Assembly: GCF_029784155.1 (NCBI RefSeq)
Contig: NC_073692.1
Span: 233,820,503-233,884,502 of the forward strand
Source of the DNA: Uranotaenia lowii
Taxonomy: Eukaryota > Arthropoda > Insecta > Diptera > Culicidae
Length of the DNA: 64,000 nt
Direction of reading: 5' to 3'
Notes under the pieces: generated by a model
What the model saw: the letters and a program-made list of their open reading frames with translations, nothing else
What the model was told of the DNA's origin: nothing
The model's database searches: none
Made by a program: the position numbers and the translations under genes
Part shown: positions 10,861 to 22,400 of the stretch, piece by piece
How positions within the stretch are numbered: the stretch's first letter is position 1
How the letters are laid out: each line of letters starts with the position of its first letter

Positions 10861-11525
10861 GGGGGGGAATTTAAAATGAAGTACGGCTGATTAAACAGAA
10901 TACTAAAACATGAGCACTATGTTCAAAACCTTTTTAAAATCTGTGTTTTGTGAATAAAAGTATAAAATCCGAAAATTCCTCAATATTGAAAATATTTTTT
11001 ATATGTGTGCGTGCTCTATTCAAGAAGGTTTCTGAAATCGTCCACACAACGTCGGAATTAAGTAAGGTGAAATTGTTACAGAACCGCTACTGATAGGGTT
11101 TATTTTTGAATGCGCTTCGAGAATAACTGTTACGAGAAAAGTTTGGGTATCTCAATACGTTGCTGGGAGCAGTTTTCAAACATTATAGTTACAGTTAGTG
11201 GAAAAGTTTTCCCATATATCTGTTTTAATAGTTTTTAACAGTTACATAACCTAACGACATATTCAAAATACAATCAATTCGGAATTCACGATTCAAGCAA
11301 TGTTTTTTACGATTTCAATAATCGTTTGCTAAACGTCTTTTTACGCTTAATCAAATCGTCGTTGGACTGTTTGTAAAATCGTTTGATTACAATCCTCATT
11401 TATGCGGGAATGCTTTTGAACCAAAAGAATTTTTATTTGTCCCAAAACCAAAGGAAAAAATCCTTTGTTTTTGCGGCACTTTCCTTTGAAATAAAAAACC
11501 TTTTCGCTGCGTGTAGACACACTTT

Positions 11526-11773
11526 TGTAGCAACCTATTTGAGCGTACAGATAATGAAAAATGAAAAATAGATTTCAGCGTGTAAATAGACAAGTAGGAA
11601 ACGGCGTTAAACGGTTTTCCTTGTATCGTATTGTATTCTCTACGGCAGGCAGTCTCGAGTCGATCGTTGTATAGTAAAGACGAACACGAATAAAACGTAC
11701 CAAGCGAAACGAAAATCTTTTGGTTATCCGTCCCGCGACAATATCACCCATTTCCCCACGGCTAAATGCGACA
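11526..11773 (+). repeat. Element C 5' LTR
   Basis: 248 bp, starting TGTAGCAACC and ending AATGCGACA. It is identical by eye to the 3' copy. The sequence just inside (from 11774, AAATTTCAGAAGTGGGATC) is where the primer-binding site should be; it does not start with the usual TGG. Confidence 0.92.
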
Positions 11774-11952
11774 AAATTTCAGAAGTGGGATCAGGATCTG
11801 AATTGTCCTGAAGTTTTTGCGACTATCCTGAGTACGAGCGCGAGTGTTGTTCGGATGTTTTGTGGTTCCAGCGTGTTTCGGTAGAAATTTTTCAAAGCAT
11901 CGTTCTACCAATCGGGTGGCGTAGCCCCAGCGTTAAAACGAACACGTGCGAA

Positions 11953-13446
11953 ATGGCGACCAGAAAAACTCGTCGGAGTCAAGGCGTTGTTTGCGAATCG
12001 GATGGCGAGCGATTTTCCGATCGTAATGTGACTCTGAAATCAACACCGAAGTGGGAGATGGCGGACGAGCGAGCGTTTCCCGAAAGACATATTCATCCGG
12101 AGGAATTGCGACAATTGATTCCAGTTTTTCGAGAGGGAAAAGGAGTGACGGATTAGATTTCTACGATCGACCATTACGAAAAATTGTACCATTGGTCGAA
12201 AAGTTCAACTCTGCTGTATGCAACTTGTCGTTTGGGAGGAGCGGCGCAGCAGTGGTACGATGGTGTGCGTCGTGCAATATCCAGTTGGGCCGATTTGAAA
12301 AGTGGTATTCGAGTAGCGTTTCCGGATCACGAAGATGAAGCGGATATTCATCGCAGGTTGGCGAAAGAAGTGAAGGATGGAAAGGAGTCCTACGAAAATT
12401 ATGTTTTTCGGATGACGGCGATTGGACGAAAAGGCAACATCAGTGATAGTGCGGTAATCAAGTACATAATTAGTGGTTTGTCGTACGATCCTTTGTATAC
12501 CAGTTTGGCGACGAACAGATTCGTTTCGATTTACGATTTGCTGGAACATTTGCGATATTGTGAAGCAAACCAAGAAATGTGCAAGCGAAGAAACTTTGTT
12601 CCGAGAAGCAACCATCCGGTGTCGGAACCGATGCGGATGAATTTGGTGCAGCGAGTTGAAGAGGTTTCAAGCGAGAGCGGTGACCGAAGAAGAAGGCGAA
12701 ACATCGAGTGCTACAATTGTCACGGCGTTGGACATATTTCGGCGGATTGTCCAGAACCGCAGCGTCGTCCAAGGTGTCGGTTGTGCAACAAGGTTGGACA
12801 CAGCGAAGAACGGTGTTTCAAGCGAGTCGAAGCAGCGAAAACGACGATGTCAAGCGAAGCAGTTAACCATTCCGAAATCGATCATACCAGCGGCCCGGTG
12901 TGTGTGATAACGGAGACGAATGCGGAGGGCGAGAAGAAGAGCGAAACCGAAACGAAAATCGAAGGTCCCGATCAAGACGAAGAACAACGAGACGAACCAG
13001 CGGCTGAACAACGTTTTCTCGAAGTCGATGGTAATGCGATGCTGAAAAGTGACGTCATCGTAGGAAGAAGAGTTTTGGCGTTTCAGACACTTGCTGATTC
13101 AGGTTGTCCGGTGAACCTGGTGAAGGAATCGTTCTTTTTAAGTAGGGTAGAGTTGGCAGAGGCTAGCGATGAAGCGTTAGTAGGCGTTAATGATTCTAAA
13201 ATCGATGTGGTAGGAGCATATTCGACTTTTTTGATTGTTAATTCGAATGTTTACGTGGCGAATCTGACAGTGGTTCCAGATAGTACGATGAAAAATGATT
13301 TGATTTTAGGGCGAAGATTTTTCAAAGATAATAACATTTGCGGTTTGAAATTTCTATTCGATTTTGATAATAATGCGATAAAGAAAAGTGATAAATATTT
13401 GATAAATCGTAAGCATAGATCTCGTTATAAAAAGGGCGAAAAATAA
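11953..13446 (+). CDS. Element C gag-protease, with one in-frame TAG
   Basis: One frame runs from the ATG at 11953 (MATRKTRRSQ) to 13446 and is broken only by a TAG at 12154-12156; downstream reading resumes in the same frame with normal Gag sequence (LGGAAQQWYDG, residues about 85-95). Two zinc knuckles follow, CYNCHGVGHISADC and CRLCNKVGHSEERC (both CX2CX4HX4C). After an acidic linker there is a retropepsin-like domain with LADSGCPVNLV as the catalytic motif and a second-half motif LILGRRFF. Asp-Ser-Gly replaces the commoner Asp-Thr-Gly, a known variant. The stop could be a nonsense mutation or a leaky stop; context does not decide. Confidence 0.85.
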
Positions 13447-13603
13447 AAGTCAGTGATGTATTCTAAGATATGAGAAAAGCGAACTGGCTTAGCGAACAAA
13501 ATGTAAATATTGTAAATATAGGGTAGGATAAATCAAGAGAGAGAATGTACTCTAAAGTAAAAGCGGACTGTTGAGGTCAACAGTAGTGTCAGGATGGACG
13601 AGC

Positions 13604-13851
13604 TGTAGCAACCTATTTGAGCGTACAGATAATGAAAAATGAAAAATAGATTTCAGCGTGTAAATAGACAAGTAGGAAACGGCGTTAAACGGTTTTCCTT
13701 GTATCGTATTGTATTCTCTACGGCAGGCAGTCTCGAGTCGATCGTTGTATAGTAAAGACGAACACGAATAAAACGTACCAAGCGAAACGAAAATCTTTTG
13801 GTTATCCGTCCCGCGACAATATCACCCATTTCCCCACGGCTAAATGCGACA
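13604..13851 (+). repeat. Element C 3' LTR
   Basis: 248 bp, same sequence as 11526-11773. It is followed by the CTTT duplication at 13852. The few bases in front (GTCAGGATGGACGAGC) are purine-rich but not a clean polypurine tract. Confidence 0.92.
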
Positions 13852-13855
13852 CTTT

Positions 13856-15432
13856 TTTCATTGATTTTATTTTTTATTTCACTCTCTTAACATATAATCT
13901 TTATCTAATATAATTATAAATAATTCTTACATTTGCAGAGAAACAAAAAGGTGTGAGATTTTATGAGGATGTATATTTGAGGCTATGAAAACCAAATTTG
14001 AGCTACTACAATTTAAAGTGCAGTAAGACGACGCAGAAAAATTGACAAAGAGAAATTCAAAAATCATCCAGGCAAAGCAACCCGACGAGCAAAAGTTTTA
14101 TCATCCATCTTTTCTCGAGATCAAGTTGGTCAAATAACTTCAAAAGTATAAAAAAAATCCAAATTCCAAGTGACAAATTAGTACGTAATATTCATAAAGG
14201 GTGATTTTTAGTTCCTGCCAGTTATTGGTTCTAGCGAAGTGCGTTTCCTACAAATCGACCTTTGTTAAGGTAAGATTGCTTTTTTTGCGTTACAGAATTC
14301 TTCCCCAGTGCGGATCAATGCCTTCAACTAAAGATTTCACATTGAGCCCCATGATTTACTTCATCTCAACTTTGAAGAGAAAAATGATTTTAAAGCGTTG
14401 GAAATTGCAACACATTGCAGAGTATTCCGTCTTCTAAAACTGGTTATGTAATAGTACTCCTGCAGGATAGATTTTTTCCTCATCCTGCATCGAAAGACAT
14501 GGACTGTAAGAAATGATATTCTGAAGGAATCAGGATTATAAAATCGGAACTCTATTGATCAAATTGCATTCATCAGTGACTCATTATCGAGTGGATCGTA
14601 TGAATAATTGGCACCAAATGCCAAGCGCCACCGGTTTCTATGGATGCAAAACGGGAAAATAGATAAATTTAGCTAGACATGACATCAGTTTTTATTTTAT
14701 TTTATCTGTTTGTTTTATTCGGTGAACAGTGGCGTATTCGTCACGTGTTGAAGCGAGGAACGAACCTGAAGCTGAATTTTTCTTCTGTCAATATGAGCTG
14801 CTTTTTATCTCTTTATATGGCGTATTTTTAGTAGGTAGATGTTGAGGAAGAATTACCCAAATAGGTTAAACTCCTATAAAAAAAAGTAGATAGATGTTAG
14901 TGTGGTGGATATAGAAAGATAAAGTTAGCTTACTTTAAAAGTTATTTGTTTTATGTTAAACTTTATTGCAGTCCACAGGTTGGTGGAAAAAAGAGTTGCT
15001 AAAACTTCATATGGTTCTATGCGAATTAAATAGAAATAAACTATTTCGGCTTTAAGATTAGTTTGAAATGATACTTCCGTTTGAATTTGTAACCGTATTT
15101 AATTTCTGACTCCAGTAATTCCTGCGAGACTAGAAATTCTTGCTCGAATAGGCACAATTTTCCCGTATGTTTGGATAACGTGCCGTTATTAAGCCTATCT
15201 CCGTTCTGAAGCTGTGACAAATATTTGAAGTTCATCAGAACATAACTAAGTAACTTTACTGAAGAGTTGTCTCAGATCAAGACTATTTAGTGACATTTTT
15301 TAGAGTCACGATATGTGGCTTGCAGAATGAGCCCCAATTAGGAATGGATAATTTTCTTTTCAATCTGACAATACTCAAACCATACATGAATCTTTTAAAA
15401 TATTTGCTTCTGGTTGACTGTATTTTTCATAG
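13856..15432. other. Non-coding sequence upstream of the FUNDC1-like gene
   Basis: AT-rich and without a recognisable gene or repeat. It should contain the 5' UTR exon and promoter of the FUN14 gene, because that gene's first coding exon begins at a splice acceptor (15431-15432). I could not place the upstream exon. Confidence 0.4.
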
Positions 15433-15434
15433 GT

Positions 15435-15847
15435 ATGAGCGAGAAAAAAATCCGAAAGGACGAAACCAACAAGGAAATCATCAATATGAGCGAAGCAGCC
15501 GGATATCTCGACCGTTTTGTCGGTGATGTGAGCAAAAAATCTGCTACCAAGCAAATTCTCATCGGAGCTGGATCGGGATGGTAAGGCAGAACATATATTT
15601 GAATGTGGAAGGATTTGATTTTTAAAATGCTATTGCATTTTTAACATCCAGGGCAACCGGATATATCACAATGAAAGTTGGCAAAATGGCTGCCATAGCT
15701 GTCGGAGGTGGGATCATTTTGCTTCAGATTGCAAACCAACAAGGTTATATTCAAATCGACTGGAACAAAATCCACAAAAAAGTCGACAAAGTCACAGACA
15801 AGGTTGAGGAAGCAGTCACTGGACAAGGTCCGAGCTGGGCTGATAAG
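15435..15847 (+). CDS. FUNDC1: FUN14 domain-containing protein 1-like, N-terminal two exons
   Basis: The only clear host gene. FUNDC1-family proteins sit in the outer mitochondrial membrane and act in mitophagy and ER-mitochondria contacts. Exon one of the coding part is 15435-15580 (MSEKKIRKDETNKEI...), with donor GTAAGG at 15581; exon two is 15652-15847, after a TTAACATCCAG acceptor, with donor GTAAG at 15848. The junction splits a Trp codon. The 115 residues cover the FUN14 domain start with Gly-rich membrane segments (ILIGAGSGW / ATGYITMKVGKMAAIAVGGG) and a charged helix (HKKVDKVTDKVEEAV). The family is usually about 150-160 residues, so the C-terminal helix is missing; it probably lies in the gap that begins five bases after the donor. 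The LC3-binding YxxL motif of vertebrate FUNDC1 is not visible. Confidence 0.88.
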
Positions 15848-15852
15848 GTAAG

Positions 15853-16352
15853 NNNNNNNNNNNNNNNNNNNNNNNNNNNNNNNNNNNNNNNNNNNNNNNN
15901 NNNNNNNNNNNNNNNNNNNNNNNNNNNNNNNNNNNNNNNNNNNNNNNNNNNNNNNNNNNNNNNNNNNNNNNNNNNNNNNNNNNNNNNNNNNNNNNNNNNN
16001 NNNNNNNNNNNNNNNNNNNNNNNNNNNNNNNNNNNNNNNNNNNNNNNNNNNNNNNNNNNNNNNNNNNNNNNNNNNNNNNNNNNNNNNNNNNNNNNNNNNN
16101 NNNNNNNNNNNNNNNNNNNNNNNNNNNNNNNNNNNNNNNNNNNNNNNNNNNNNNNNNNNNNNNNNNNNNNNNNNNNNNNNNNNNNNNNNNNNNNNNNNNN
16201 NNNNNNNNNNNNNNNNNNNNNNNNNNNNNNNNNNNNNNNNNNNNNNNNNNNNNNNNNNNNNNNNNNNNNNNNNNNNNNNNNNNNNNNNNNNNNNNNNNNN
16301 NNNNNNNNNNNNNNNNNNNNNNNNNNNNNNNNNNNNNNNNNNNNNNNNNNNN
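15853..16352. other. Assembly gap, 500 N
   Basis: Exactly 500 undetermined bases, a placeholder length. It starts inside the intron after the second coding exon of the FUNDC1-like gene and probably hides the last exon. Confidence 0.99.
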
Positions 16353-16859
16353 GAACTGGCCTAATCTGCATTCCTGGTGCTGCTGGGAAGCTTTTCCTAT
16401 CGTTAGAGCTGCCCGAGCAAACTTTTATGGCAAAATTATAGCAAATTTTGCTATCACGCCCTGAGAGCCCAACTTGCTCTCATTTTGCTTGACATAAGGT
16501 GGTACACAGCAAAAATGAGAGCACAATTTTTCATACTTGGTTAGCAAAGTGATACCAAATTTTGCTAAAACTGAGACCCTAACTACACCTCGTTTTTCGA
16601 GAGCTTGGAGAGCACAATGAGGCCAATATAAGGCATCAAATATTCTTCAATGATAGCAAATTTATGCTCTCAATTTTTTTTTATTTTAGCAAAATATAGT
16701 ATCATGTTGCTAACCAAGCACACAAGTTTTGCTTTCATTAAGGCTGTGCATCACCTTAGATCAAGCAAAATGAAAACAAATTTAACTTTCAAACGTGATA
16801 GCAAAATTGGTTGTGACCTACAATATAAAACGAATGCCCCTGCTATCTAATTTCTATTT

Positions 16860-19426
16860 TGAAGTTATATTCCATAATTTAATTTTTTAAATGTAAGGCG
16901 CAATTAAGTTGCCTACTTGAAGGCGCTTTTCAACTATGGTCATTTTTTTCCATTCACTCATTTTTTTAACTTCCGAATGCATACAATGTTACTCATATAA
17001 TTTGCATTGATAGTTGAATAATTTAGCAGATAGTCGGTCTCTCTCTTATAGGTCCACAGGACCCAACCAATTCCACGAGTATCTTTTACGATATGAGTTG
17101 CAATGAGTTTCGGAAGCTTATCTGCTTGAAATTAATTTTTTGTATGCTAGCAGAAGCGTTTAGAAGAATTGAAAAAAATACTCACTGATTAAACGGCTTC
17201 ACTTCAATGAATTCAACCTCGTGTTGTTTTTGTGTGGGACCATCATCACAACACATACTATCCGCGTCGATTTTGGGCTACAGGGGGTTTCACAATTTTA
17301 CCATCAAAATCGCCTTTTCCTTAAATGCATATCGCTTATATGTGGTTATGGTTCATCAGCAGAACTACAACGTGCCCGATTATCTAAAAACCTATCTGTA
17401 GATCTGTCCCTGTGTTACGTCGACACACAGATTTTTTCTGGTTGAACATCTTTGCGACTATTGAGCTTGACCACACTCAACACCAAACATTGTCAGGAGT
17501 ATGAGCACAAATATTTGACCGATGTTCTGAGTAGAAGTTCACTGCTTAAGAAAGAAAATATTAACAGGTTTGTGTTTGAAAATAAGATCAATTCATACTT
17601 TTAACCTGGAATGACCTCCGTCCAGCACCATTGTTCATCTGACAAACTCGATCAATCTTGGTTACTAACTGTCTTCAGAATAAATGAACAATAATCGGCT
17701 ATTTTCGTTTTGCACCATTGCTCGGTTTCTTTGCTGCCACCAATATTGTTATCATCTAAAACAGCAAAGCAAAAGTGAAATAGAGATTTTCAACGGGAGT
17801 GGGAATATCGTAAAAAAAAATCCGGTACAGCTGCCGGACCTTTCCGATGGTAGAATGTTTCCGGAATAAGAGAACTTGTTACAAAAGTCCACCACATCCA
17901 ATTGTTGCCGAATAATTGCAGATCACCTGGAAGATAAACAAAAAGAAAAGAAAAATCAAATAGTAAGTAACACGAATCCATGGAAAACTACCTTATTTTT
18001 AATAGAACCAACTAGCTCTGGTGGCATGTGTTTGATTGACTCCAGGACGCTTAGCAGGGAGGGCAGGAACTTTGGGCCCAGGTGGAGAACTTTCACAAGG
18101 GTATCCAAAACTGGACGATCTTTATGAACGATCTTTATTGACCCCGGAGTAAATAAATTCAGCACACGACACACGCCACGGCCCACGACGTCGTTTACTC
18201 GACTTTTACTACGGAACAACAACGCGACATGCAAAACAAACAAAAAGAATTGAGCCAACCGCAAAACAAAACAAACCTTCATTTGACGTTTCTCCTTTTT
18301 CTCGCGTAACATTTCAAACGGGTGAAACTAGCGTTTACTCGTACTGAGAAAAATGCGTTTGGAATTTTGAAATATCTAATCTTGGGAGAGTGACCAGGTT
18401 TTTAATTCCTGTGAAAAAAAGAAATATTCAATCAATTCAATTCAATCAATTGAAAGTTCATCAGCAGATCATGAAAATCAACAGAAATTATAAAAAAAAA
18501 ACTTATTGTTCGTTGGATATTTGTCTGTAAAATTGCGAGTTCCACCCTTCTGTTTTTCGATTCTCTTTTGAAACGCTAGATACGATCCGTATTCTTTTCC
18601 ACAGGTTTTCATCACTCGATAGTGTTGCACCTTCCGGGCCAAAAACGAGCATAATCGAGTTTTGCCTTCCCTTATAGCTGGTGTGCTTGTTTTCGATAGT
18701 GTCAAATGTAAACTCAAGCTGCGAAAATCCATCACCAGCTGATATTTGTTTTCGTTCCATACAATTTGTTTACATCGAACTGTCAAAATTCGCGATAGTA
18801 TTGGTGGGAGCACAAGCAACACTAGATCCACTGGATATTTTCAGAATGTGCCACCGTCTGCGCTCAGTTCACTACCGGTGCAAAACTGAGCACAAACAGC
18901 GAAAAGTGCACTACGGGTAGTGCACCGGGGCACATAATTATTCCAAATCGTTAATGTCAACATCGATAAAAAGTATTTGTTTTAGGATAAGGGTAATTGA
19001 AAAAACTACCTTCAATTGTTTTATAAGTTAAAAATATTTTCAGCATTATTTGCAGCTTACGAATAATTTTTTTCTTTCACAAGTTTTTTCCCTTGAAAGG
19101 AGAGCATTTTAATTTTTTTCGTTCCGAATTTTTTTTTCTGAGTTTAACGGAAATTCGAAAGTGAAAAAAAACATTTGGAATATAATTTTTTTTTTTTTGG
19201 TTTTCTTTAACCCTTCATTTTATGATTTTTTATTTTTCTCAAAAATCATTTTAAACAGTCGGAAATGATGTGTACATTAAGAAAAAATTTTAAAATAAAA
19301 TACGATTTTTCACTTTGTCCATACATTAATTGTTGCAAATTTATAACTTTATGAAACGAAGGGTTAACAGAATTTTATAGCTGTCACTGTTTTAAAAATC
19401 AAAGGTTTTTCAATTTGTGTTTCACT
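16860..19426. other. Mostly unassigned sequence inside the remnant element
   Basis: No intact gene. A possible Penelope-like fragment is listed separately at 17956-18250. Two adjacent hairpins lie at 18865-18896 (GCTCAGTT arms) and 18906-18925 (nine-base arms GTGCACTAC, two-base loop). The rest is AT-rich with poly-T and poly-A runs (19100-19350). Confidence 0.4.
17956..18250 (-). pseudogene. Possible Penelope-like element N-terminal fragment
   Basis: The minus-strand frame contains DRPVLDTLVKVLHLGPKF followed by a leucine-rich stretch and MPPELVGSIKNK. The LGPKF motif after a VLxL stretch is typical of the N-terminal part of Penelope-like reverse transcriptase proteins. No reverse transcriptase or GIY-YIG domain follows, so it would be a short dead fragment. 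A pyrimidine-rich acceptor (TCTTCCAG near 17924) lies just downstream on the same strand; its relevance is unclear. Confidence 0.35.
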
Positions 19427-19439
19427 GTTCGATTCAAAT

Positions 19440-22400
19440 TGGCTGGTAAACGGTGGATAATGTGCAACACGAGACCCCATAGTGGTCATATCACCTCTTA
19501 TTCACAACTCCTATCTCTACCTCCCCGCGGTGCCGGCTGGGGTGCGAGTAACCTAAGCGGAGATCGGGTACCCAACCCCGGTGGATGCTTTGGTCGCATG
19601 CAGACTGAGAAGGTGGCCGCACGCGTCTGTTCCCCAGGTCAGGGGCGGCGTGCAACAACAACCGAGCGTCTGTTCTCCAGGTCAGGGGCGGCTCAAACAG
19701 CGTCTGTCTTGCAGCAAGCGGCTGAATTTATGAAATGCGGCTCCCGCCAGCTAAGTCCAAGATGGCAGCCCCATCGCGGGATAGGGACTTTAGGCTAACA
19801 ACCTACTGCTCCCGATTTGAAATTGTTACGGAATCCGAAAGAAATGACCGACCTGGAACTTTGGCGACGACTTTTAGCATGAAAACACGGACACGACTTG
19901 GAACTTGGAATGTTTTAACCCTTGCCCAACAAGGCAAACTGGAACAACTTGCTAGAGAGGCTAGCCGCCTCAAGCTTGAAATTCTGGGATTGAGCGAAGT
20001 CCGTTGGCCTAATACTGGAGAACACAAGACACAATCCGGGCAAGTCCTGCTTTACTCTGGCATACGAGGAGAACATACTACTCGGGAACGAGGAGTTGGT
20101 TTCCTGTTAAGCCCGCAGGCCTACGCGGCCCTCATTAGATGGGAACCGATAAACGAAAGAATAACCGTAGCCAGATTCAGAACACGGGTTAGAAACCTTA
20201 CAATGGTCCAGTGTTATGCGCCAACTGACGTTGCCGACTTGCAGGAGAAAGAGCAGTTTTACAGTCAACTGAACAGCGTGGTTGAGAGAATTCCGAAGGG
20301 TGACATTCAAATCCATTTGGGCGACTTCAACGCAAAGATTGGCTCCGACAATCAGGACCTTGAGCGCATCATGGGACGCCATGGCCTAGGACAGATGAGC
20401 GAAAACGGAGAACTGTTTGTAGAATTTTGTGGAAACAACAACATGGTGATCGGCGGATCGCTCTTCCCCCATCGACCAGCACATAAGGTCACTTGGGTAT
20501 CCCGAGATGGCCGAACAGAAAATCAAATTGACCACATCTGCATCAGCCGAAAATGGAGAAGGAGCCTTCTTGATGTCCGCAACAAACGAAGCGCAGACAT
20601 TGCATCTGACCATCACCTCGTCCTTGGCGAGATACGACTGAGAGTTGCGCGTGTCCAACGGCGCGAGGAGAAAGTCGGGTGTCGATACGACGTCCGCCGG
20701 TTGGAGAATCCAGAGGTGAAAAGGGCATACGTTGAACAGCTAGAATCCCGAGCCTCGGAGCTGCCGACAGACGGAACAGTCGAAGAACAGTGGTGTGGAA
20801 TCAAGAATGCCTTTATCACGACGAGCCATGGTACTCTCGGTAAAGTTTGTGGAAGAAGAAGTGAATGGATGTCGGATGAAACTTGGAGGATGGTCGATGA
20901 TCGGAGAAAGGCGAAAGTCGGAATTGAGCAGGCATGTACCGGGTCAGCCAAAGCAGCCGCCCGCTTACGATATGCGGAGCTGGAAAAGGCAGTTAAACGA
21001 GCTTGTAGACGAGACAAGAGAGCCTGGACAAACTCCCTAGCCGAAGAGGGAGAAAGAGCCGCCGCCAATGGAGATATCCGATTACTTTATGACATTTCTC
21101 GCCGCCTCAGTGGTGCAAGGACTAATGCAAGAATGCCGCTAAAAGACCGAGCAGGTCAGTTATTGACCGATCGAACAGATCAGCTCAAACGATGGACTGA
21201 GCACTTCGAACAACTCTTCCGAGTCACGAATAGCGATGGCCAACAGAATCTGCAGCTCGAAGCGCCAACAGTAAGTCGCATAAATGGCGTCAACTCGGAA
21301 GCGCCTTCGCTGGCTGAAATAGAAGCGGCAATCAAAAACATGAAATCCAACAAAGCACCTGGGATCGATTGCATCCCTGCTGAAATGCTCAAAGCCGACC
21401 CTGCCCTATCAGCACAAATGTTGCACCGTCTTTTCGCTGACATCTGGGATACTGCAACATTCCCGGCCGACTGGATGCAGGGTATCCTCGTAAAGGTCCC
21501 GAAGAAAGGAGACCTGACAGAGTGCGGTAACTGGCGAGGCATAACGTTGATCTGTACAACCCTCAAAGTACTCTGCAAAGTGATCCTGAACAGGATCCAG
21601 GAGAAAATAGACGCTACACTCCGACGGCAACAAGCTGGATTCCGATCCGGACGATCATGTGTGGACCACATCACAACGCTACGAATCATACTGGAACAAA
21701 TCAACGAATTCCAGGACTCTCTTCTGCTGGTGTTCGTTGATTTCGAAAAAGCATTCGACCGACTTAACCATGAAAACATCTGGGCGGCTCTAAGGCGACG
21801 AGGGGTCCCAGAGAACTTAGTCCATCTCATCGAAGCACAGTACGAGGCATTTTCGTGCAAGGTCTTGCACGACGGTGTCTTGTCCGAACCAATCCCGGTA
21901 ACTGCTGGAGTGAGACAAGGATGTATTCTATCACCGCTACTTTTTCTCATCGTAATGGATGAGATTCTGATTGGATCGATTGACTGTGCACCGAACCGAG
22001 GATTGCCGTGGAATCCTTCAACAATGGAGCAACTGAACGACCTTGACCTGGCTGACGATATTGTTTTGCTCGCCCAAACACAACCAGATATGCAGAGCAA
22101 ACTCGACGATCTCACCGAAAGTTCCAAGGCAGCAGGTCTCAAAGTCAATGTCGGAAAGACCAAGTCGATGGAGATCAACACAGGAAATCCCTCCAGTTTC
22201 ATGGTAGCTGGGCAACAAGTTGAGAAAGTGGAGTGCTTCCAGTATCTTGGTAGCCAGATAACGCCTGATGGTGGTACCAGAAAAGACATCGAAACCCGGA
22301 TAAGAAAGGCCCGATTTGCGTTTGCGAGTCTCCGAAACATCTGGCGGTCACGCCAGATCTCTCTACGAACGAAAATCCGAATCTTCAACTCAAACGTCAA

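Larger units (their letters stand above)
8579..11513. mobile_element. DNA element with CACGCAG terminal inverted repeats and TA flanks
   Basis: The left end reads CACGCAGAGAAAA and the right end, on the other strand, CACGCAGCGAAAA; both are bordered by TA (8577-8578 and 11514-11515). Inside each end there are many copies of GATTCAAA/TTTGAACC-type motifs (8600-8900, 9295-9500, 11410-11500), a subterminal repeat pattern common in DNA transposons. A TA duplication is compatible with Tc1/mariner-like or related elements, but the terminal bases are not the usual CAGT, so the superfamily is left open. No transposase was recognised. The interior contains exon-like segments, listed separately. Confidence 0.6.
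11526..13851 (+). mobile_element. Element C: compact Gag-protease LTR retrotransposon (TR-GAG type)
   Basis: A complete 2,326-bp element with two LTRs of 248 bp that look identical, TG..CA ends and a 4-bp CTTT target duplication (11522-11525 and 13852-13855). Between the LTRs there is only one gene, encoding Gag followed by an aspartic protease; there is no reverse transcriptase, RNase H or integrase. That makes it non-autonomous: it must borrow replication enzymes from a partner. Plant elements of this design are called TR-GAG. Identical LTRs argue that it moved recently, so a partner should exist elsewhere in the genome. Confidence 0.88.

Noticed and set aside
15671..16441. A 256-codon frame running across the first N gap
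   Set aside because: Most of it is undetermined bases; the real exon ends at a splice donor at 15847.
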